Shown one piece after another: positions 60,253 through 64,000 of a stretch of DNA of 64,000 bases. Within the stretch, counting starts at the first letter, position 1. Every line of letters begins with the position of its first letter. The position numbers and the translations under genes are program-made. A model generated the notes under the pieces. It was given only the letters and a program-made list of their open reading frames with translations, searched no databases and was not told where the DNA came from. This stretch comes from Microcaldota archaeon (GTDB lineage Archaea > Micrarchaeota > Micrarchaeia > Micrarchaeales > Micrarchaeaceae): assembly GCA_021787495.1 (NCBI GenBank), contig JAJYLX010000003.1, positions 58,058 to 122,057 on the forward strand, written 5' to 3'.

Positions 60253-62709
60253 TCACAGCTTTATCTGCTTCCCGTGACCCGCAAGCTCCTCTTCCTTGAA
60301 ATTCAGCTCGCGAAGTATACGCATCGTTGCGGGAATCACCTGGTTGTTTATGTAGTAATCGGGATCATAGTCCTTCGCAAGTTCCTCAAGCTGCGCCCTG
60401 TCGGATATCGTTGTGCCGCCCTTCGTTATCACATAGCCTATGACAGAACGCTCGACCTCCCTCCTAGTGCGCACGCCCGCCTCCACAGCCTTCCTCGCTG
60501 CGGCTACCTCCGGTGACTTGTTGTCATAGCTGTCCATCGGCTTCCTGAGCTGCGTCCTTATCACGAGGTCCTTCATGGGCACCTTGCCATCCCTCAGGTT
60601 CGCTATCACCTCCTTCACTATGCTCCCCGCCTTCTCTGCGCTGCCATCCTTCAGTATTGCCTCAAGTACCCTCCTTTGCGTATCTCTCGCTATCCAGGAC
60701 CAGTCCCTGCGCACGAGCTCAAAGCCGCGTATCTTTATCCTATCGTCCTTCGTTATCAGCGCATACTTCTTCTTCGCACCTGCGGGGTCCTTGCTGGCTT
60801 TCTTGCCTACGAAGACGCCTCTCGTGTAGAAGTCCTCGAGCTCCAGTTCCATCGCCCCAGGGAGCGATTCGTTGAACCTACTGAGGAATGCGAGCGCGTC
60901 GTCGTGCGTCCTGCCATTGAGCAGGATGAGGATGGAATCCGTGTCCCCATACAGGACCTCAAATCCGTTCTTCTCGGCCTGGTCTATTGTTCTCTTGATA
61001 TACTGTCTGCCATAAGCGGTTATGCTGCCGGCGCAGTCCCTCGAGTACCACCTGGACCGCGCATAGCCGAGGTAGCCGAAGAACGAATTGGCGAGTATCT
61101 TCAGTGCCATGTTCCTCGCACCGAGGAAGATATCATCAGGGTTCTTCTTGTAGAGCCTCTTCACCTCCTTGCGCTGGTTTATCAGCTCCTGCAGTATCGT
61201 CGGGGTTATGCTCTTCCTGCACTTGTCGAACCTCGTGCCGAGCGGTGACTCGTAGTAGTCGCCGCAGTCAGTGCAGATAGCTGAAGGGTCTATGTTGTAC
61301 GAGATTATTATCGACGGGTACAGCCCCCTGAAGTCGAACATGACAAGATCGTCGTATATTCCCGGTTCTGGGGTCTTGACGTATGCCCCCTCTATCGGGT
61401 TGGCTAGCCTTGCCTCCATCTCAGACTCCACCGGCTTGTTCGGTATCATCTCGCCGAACAGGCATGCATACCTCATGAGCATGTACTCTACGAGCTGCCC
61501 TGTGGTCGACACGGAGGTGTCGCTTACCACGTTGCCGGTGGTCCTGGACAGCTCTATCGGTATGGGCGACAGGGTGTTATAGACCTCCCGCAGCGCATGG
61601 GAATCGTTCATATTGTACTGCGCCAGCCTCTCGAGCTCCTTTCCCCCATCTTCCCACATCCTCCAGATTTCGCCCTTTTCCACCATGACCTTCTTGCCGC
61701 CACTCAGCGCCTCATAGACATTCTTCAGCGTGTAGCTGTTCAGCCTGAGGAGATGCTCTGCAGCTCCGACGACAGAGACGAACTTCACGACCTGGTACAT
61801 GTCAATGTGTACCCTACCGCCTATCTTTACCTTGTTGCTCAGCCCATGGCTCTCTATCCTTGTCTCGCCGGAGTTCCTGGAGAGGTTGAAATCTATCTTC
61901 AGCGCCCTTGCCCTCTGCAGCATGTAATTTATGTCGAAGGTGGTAGAGTTGTAGCCCGTCACTATGTCGACGTCAAGCTCGTCCAGCAGTTCGGTGAACC
62001 TGGAAAACAGCGCTTTCTCGTCCGCTACGATTTCGACGAACGGCAAATTCACCTCCTTGTAGGTTATGACCCCCTCCCTATTACCTTTCCTCGAAATGCA
62101 GTGATAGCTGAGCATCAGCACCGGGTCAAGCGAAGGCTCGGAGGTGCCGCGCTTGTTGTACGTCTCTATGTCGAAACACAATACATTGAACTCGGGCTTT
62201 GCTTCCGCATCCATTGGAGATATGCCCTTTAGATAGCTCCTTCCATCCACGCCGACTGTGAACTCGATTCTGTACATTATGAACGGTATCAGATTCCTGT
62301 CTATCGCATAATGCCTCGCGAACGGTATGTCAGCCTCGTAGCATTCACCGTACTTGCGCATGTGTGAGCTCAGCTTCGGTACGTCCGTGGGGTTCTCAAC
62401 ATAGACCTTAAATGCATTAGCTGTCTTCCCGAGCACCTGTCTGCTCGTTTCTTCCGTGCCGGTAGAGCCTATGGTTCTCCCACCGTCGCGGACCAGCATT
62501 CCTATGATATCCTCCCTGGTCACGGCGCCGCGCGGCACGAAATAGAAGTAAGGGCGGAAATCCGCGTCCAGCAGGTCATAAATCCTGTCCTTACCGCGCA
62601 TGATCACGCGTATCTTGGTCTTTCCATCGATCTGTAGGTAATCGACGTCAAGCAGCATCGCCTCTGCCGACACCGTTTCCAAGCTCACGTCCGGCATCCT
62701 TCCTTCCAT
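60253..62709 (-). CDS. polB: Family-B replicative DNA polymerase
   Basis: An 818-residue polymerase. Exonuclease motifs FDIETYNKRG and TGYNSTTFDINYM; motif A FDFRGLYPSIIISYNIDPS; motif B KILANSFFGYLGYARSRWY; motif C YGDTDS at residues 587-592. A zinc pair (CTDCGDYYES) is present near motif A. The start may be ATG 62709 or 62697. A TATA-like GATAAATAAC lies near 62740-62749 on this strand. Confidence 0.96.
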   Translation of the reverse strand: MEGRMPDVSLETVSAEAMLLDVDYLQIDGKTKIRVIMRGKDRIYDLLDADFRPYFYFVPRGAVTREDIIGMLVRDGGRTIGSTGTEETSRQVLGKTANAFKVYVENPTDVPKLSSHMRKYGECYEADIPFARHYAIDRNLIPFIMYRIEFTVGVDGRSYLKGISPMDAEAKPEFNVLCFDIETYNKRGTSEPSLDPVLMLSYHCISRKGNREGVITYKEVNLPFVEIVADEKALFSRFTELLDELDVDIVTGYNSTTFDINYMLQRARALKIDFNLSRNSGETRIESHGLSNKVKIGGRVHIDMYQVVKFVSVVGAAEHLLRLNSYTLKNVYEALSGGKKVMVEKGEIWRMWEDGGKELERLAQYNMNDSHALREVYNTLSPIPIELSRTTGNVVSDTSVSTTGQLVEYMLMRYACLFGEMIPNKPVESEMEARLANPIEGAYVKTPEPGIYDDLVMFDFRGLYPSIIISYNIDPSAICTDCGDYYESPLGTRFDKCRKSITPTILQELINQRKEVKRLYKKNPDDIFLGARNMALKILANSFFGYLGYARSRWYSRDCAGSITAYGRQYIKRTIDQAEKNGFEVLYGDTDSILILLNGRTHDDALAFLSRFNESLPGAMELELEDFYTRGVFVGKKASKDPAGAKKKYALITKDDRIKIRGFELVRRDWSWIARDTQRRVLEAILKDGSAEKAGSIVKEVIANLRDGKVPMKDLVIRTQLRKPMDSYDNKSPEVAAARKAVEAGVRTRREVERSVIGYVITKGGTTISDRAQLEELAKDYDPDYYINNQVIPATMRILRELNFKEEELAGHGKQIKL

Positions 62710-62777
62710 AAGAGCAGCCCATAAGACTTCGCTGTGAAGTTATTTATCACGAACAGGTGGTTTAGGGACCGGGTAGT

Positions 62778-62835
62778 TTGAAGGGTCAAAGAAACCTGAC
62801 CGCCCTTCAGGGCGGAGATAAATTTGACCCTTCAA
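62778..62835 (+). repeat. Nested inverted repeats at the IS left end
   Basis: Outer arms TTGAAGGGTCAAA (62778-62790) and TTTGACCCTTCAA (62823-62835) are perfect 13-base complements. Inside is CCGCCC-TTCA-GGGCGG (62800-62815), a hairpin with the same TTCA loop as the hairpin at the right end of the element (63418-63437). The inner hairpin is the likely transposase recognition site. Confidence 0.65.
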
Positions 62836-62880
62836 CGCTGTCGAGGAAAGGATAAACCTCTTCTTTCGGATTCCGTATGA

Positions 62881-62923
62881 GTGGCAGCAGTGCCGCGGCC
62901 AAAACGCGGCGCGACACTGCCAC
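62881..62923 (+). repeat. Hairpin in the tnpA leader
   Basis: GTGGCAG (62881-62887) pairs with CTGCCAC (62917-62923), and inside it CCGCG pairs with CGCGG around GCCAAAA. It ends 12 bases before the tnpA ATG. IS200 transposase leaders are known to be folded to limit translation. Confidence 0.5.
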
Positions 62924-62935
62924 CGACGTGAATGT

Positions 62936-63400
62936 ATGTCTAGTGGGAACTATAGAAATATAAGCGAACATGGTGTCGGAGAGAACAAGTACCACCTGGA
63001 GTGGTGCCCGAAGTACAGGCATGAGGCGATGAAGGACGTGCAGACCGCAGAGGAGATGACAGCAATACTCCTCGAAATCGCTGCAGAGAAAGGGATGACT
63101 GTGGACAAAATCGTCGTCGACTCCGACCATGTCCACCTGTTTGTCGTACTGCCGCTCTGGATATCGGTTTCGACTGCGCTGCAATACCTGAAGGAGATAC
63201 CGGCTCGCAGGATATTCTTTCTGCATCCTGAATTTCGAGAGGAGATGTTCAGTAAGGGAAGTTTCTGGAGCCCTGGGCACTTCTCGAGGAGCGTCAGCAG
63301 CATAACGGAGGAGACTGTCAAAGATTACATCGACAGACATGACCGCCCAGCATTCCATCCAGAAAACGACAGGAAGCAGGCGAGGCTACAGTTCAACTGA
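62936..63400 (+). CDS. tnpA: Y1 (HUH) transposase TnpA of IS200/IS605
   Basis: A 154-residue single-strand transposase. KYHLEWCPKYRHEAM near the N-terminus, SDHVHLFV with the His-x-His metal motif (about 63-70), and ETVKDYIDRHD with the nucleophilic Tyr (about 134) are all intact, so the element may be active. Confidence 0.93.
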   Translation: MSSGNYRNISEHGVGENKYHLEWCPKYRHEAMKDVQTAEEMTAILLEIAAEKGMTVDKIVVDSDHVHLFVVLPLWISVSTALQYLKEIPARRIFFLHPEFREEMFSKGSFWSPGHFSRSVSSITEETVKDYIDRHDRPAFHPENDRKQARLQFN

Positions 63401-63417
63401 AGGATATGCAGTGGAAG

Positions 63418-63437
63418 CCTCGGGCTTCAGCTCGAGG
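63418..63437 (+). repeat. Right-end hairpin of the IS200 element
   Basis: CCTCGGGC and GCTCGAGG form eight pairs (one G-T) around a TTCA loop, followed by TAGTTCAC, the common right-end signature of IS200/IS605 elements. Confidence 0.75.
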
Positions 63438-63484
63438 TAGTTCACGTGTGGGTTATTCAATTTACTTGGGTATAATCAGCCCAA

Positions 63485-64000
63485 TCACTGCACGCTCCCG
63501 AAACTCGTGGACGGCATTACGCCGTTGGGCGGGTAGGCACGGGTGCGGACATACTGAAAGACAGACGTAGAGCTTTGGTAAGAAGCAATAGTCAGATTTG
63601 AAGTGCCTAATGTAAGCGTTTCAGTTACTTGGTTTGTGGTATATCCTGTATATAATGCTTGTGAGCCAGAAACATAGTAGCCAGAAACAAGATACCATGT
63701 ATTGTATGCTGAAGAACCTCCATAAGCACCTGCACTTGATGTTCCGCTGCTTGTTGGTTCTATACCCCACCGTGAAGGACTATCAGGGGTTCTCTGCTCA
63801 AATTGTGCACCCGTATAAGTGCCTGTGGCTTCATAACCACCCGTTTCTGTTTGCTCTCCATACCACTCTATAATTGAAGGGGAAGAAACTTGGTATGTAT
63901 TCTTGTAGCCCCACCAACCCTTGCCTCCTGATAAGGTTAAGCCGTTATTTACTGTCGTTGTTCCGACTGCGCCTCCAGACTCAAAATACGAACTCCAACT
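63485..64000 (-). CDS. Surface protein, DUF2341/LamG-like, N-terminus beyond right edge
   Basis: The minus frame is open from base 64000 to a TGA at 63485 (171 residues). It reads SWSSYFESGGAVG, GLTLSGGKGWWGYKNTYQVS, SIIEWYGEQTETGGYEATGT and ends YVRTRAYPPNGVMPSTSFGS, the close of a concanavalin/DUF2341-like surface domain. Ser, Thr, Gly and Tyr dominate. Codons are much more A/T-rich than in neighbouring genes, suggesting transfer or relaxed selection. It lies 39 bases beyond the IS element. Confidence 0.7.
   Translation of the reverse strand, partial: SWSSYFESGGAVGTTTVNNGLTLSGGKGWWGYKNTYQVSSPSIIEWYGEQTETGGYEATGTYTGAQFEQRTPDSPSRWGIEPTSSGTSSAGAYGGSSAYNTWYLVSGYYVSGSQALYTGYTTNQVTETLTLGTSNLTIASYQSSTSVFQYVRTRAYPPNGVMPSTSFGSVQ

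Larger units (their letters stand above)
62778..63445 (+). mobile_element. IS200/IS605-family element carrying only tnpA
   Basis: One Y1 transposase gene flanked by subterminal hairpins with TTCA loops, ending at TAGTTCAC, the usual right-end sequence of this group. There are no terminal inverted repeats or target duplications, as expected. The exact left tip is uncertain. No tnpB is present, so this is a minimal IS200-type element. Confidence 0.75.

Noticed and set aside
1..64000. CRISPR arrays, prophage or plasmid replication modules
   Set aside because: No regularly spaced direct repeats, cas genes, integrase or phage structural genes were seen.

Overview
The window is GC-rich archaeal DNA, most likely from a member of the Micrarchaeota (ARMAN-type DPANN). 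The clearest marker is the roughly 390-residue fused three-unit (epsilon-type) tRNA-splicing endonuclease at 30042-31211, a form described from ARMAN-1/ARMAN-2. Archaeal S10-operon ribosomal proteins, TFE, PCNA, both primase subunits, GINS, RadA, LonB, KEOPS Pcc1, RNase P Rpr2, Lhr helicase, family-B polymerase and a type II methionine aminopeptidase fit this. Genes are tightly packed, often overlap by ATGA or TGATG, and typically have a TATA box 25-30 bases before a short leader or a GGTG-type ribosome binding site.

Layout. 1-7048 (minus): an AglB/STT3 oligosaccharyltransferase running off the left edge, preceded by uS3, uL22, uS19, uL2, uL23, uL4, uL3, then pcc1 and eL15. 7188-10195 (plus): a Cys/Gly-rich small protein, cysS and a sulfatase-fold enzyme. 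10200-12750 (minus): a sulfate-activation operon (RHH regulator, unknown small protein, CysD, CysN) with a perfect 24-bp palindrome at its promoter. 12842-22720 (minus): glycosyltransferase, aldo/keto reductase, DUF355, HemK-like methylase, 5S rRNA, IPP isomerase, a 45-residue zinc protein, PriL, tRNA-Pro, two nucleoside-phosphorylase remnants around a Trm11-like methylase and ribulose-phosphate epimerase, a surface protein, Rpr2, a DJ-1-like protein and PCNA. 22888-28137: TFE, initiator tRNA, GINS, eL42, aIF2-alpha, PAC2, tRNA-Gly, two unknown proteins and an HD hydrolase. 28139-33926: DUF92 protein, candidate small RNA, RadA, tRNA endonuclease, tRNA-Lys, ASCH protein, a glycosidase-fold protein lacking its acid/base Glu, a LURP-one-like protein and an unknown protein. 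33935-36771: a membrane protein resembling an ECF S-component behind a cobalamin-type riboswitch, an intron-containing tRNA-Ser, and a divergent B12-binding-type radical SAM protein. 36809-43381: a second surface protein, Lhr helicase, PriS and LonB. 43408-49385: a symmetrical divergent promoter, tRNA-Gln, aldo/keto reductase, NDH-2, cytochrome b, membrane proteins and AlaX. 49386-54509 (minus): a complete SUF iron-sulfur operon (sufB-D-C-S-U). 54663-62709: proton-pumping pyrophosphatase, wHTH regulator, large surface protein, an unknown protein, methionine aminopeptidase and PolB. 62778-64000: a single-gene IS200/IS605 element next to an AT-rich surface protein cut by the right edge.

Reading the genes together: the cell replicates and translates with archaeal machinery, has quinone-linked respiration (NDH-2, cytochrome b) and pyrophosphate-driven proton pumping, makes its own Fe-S clusters, can activate sulfate, glycosylates surface proteins, and apparently scavenges cobalamin. 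The most unusual item is the cobalamin-type riboswitch at 34527-34635: its core motifs, a TATA box 26 bases before its first stem, the membrane-protein gene downstream and the B12-type radical SAM gene beside it all agree.
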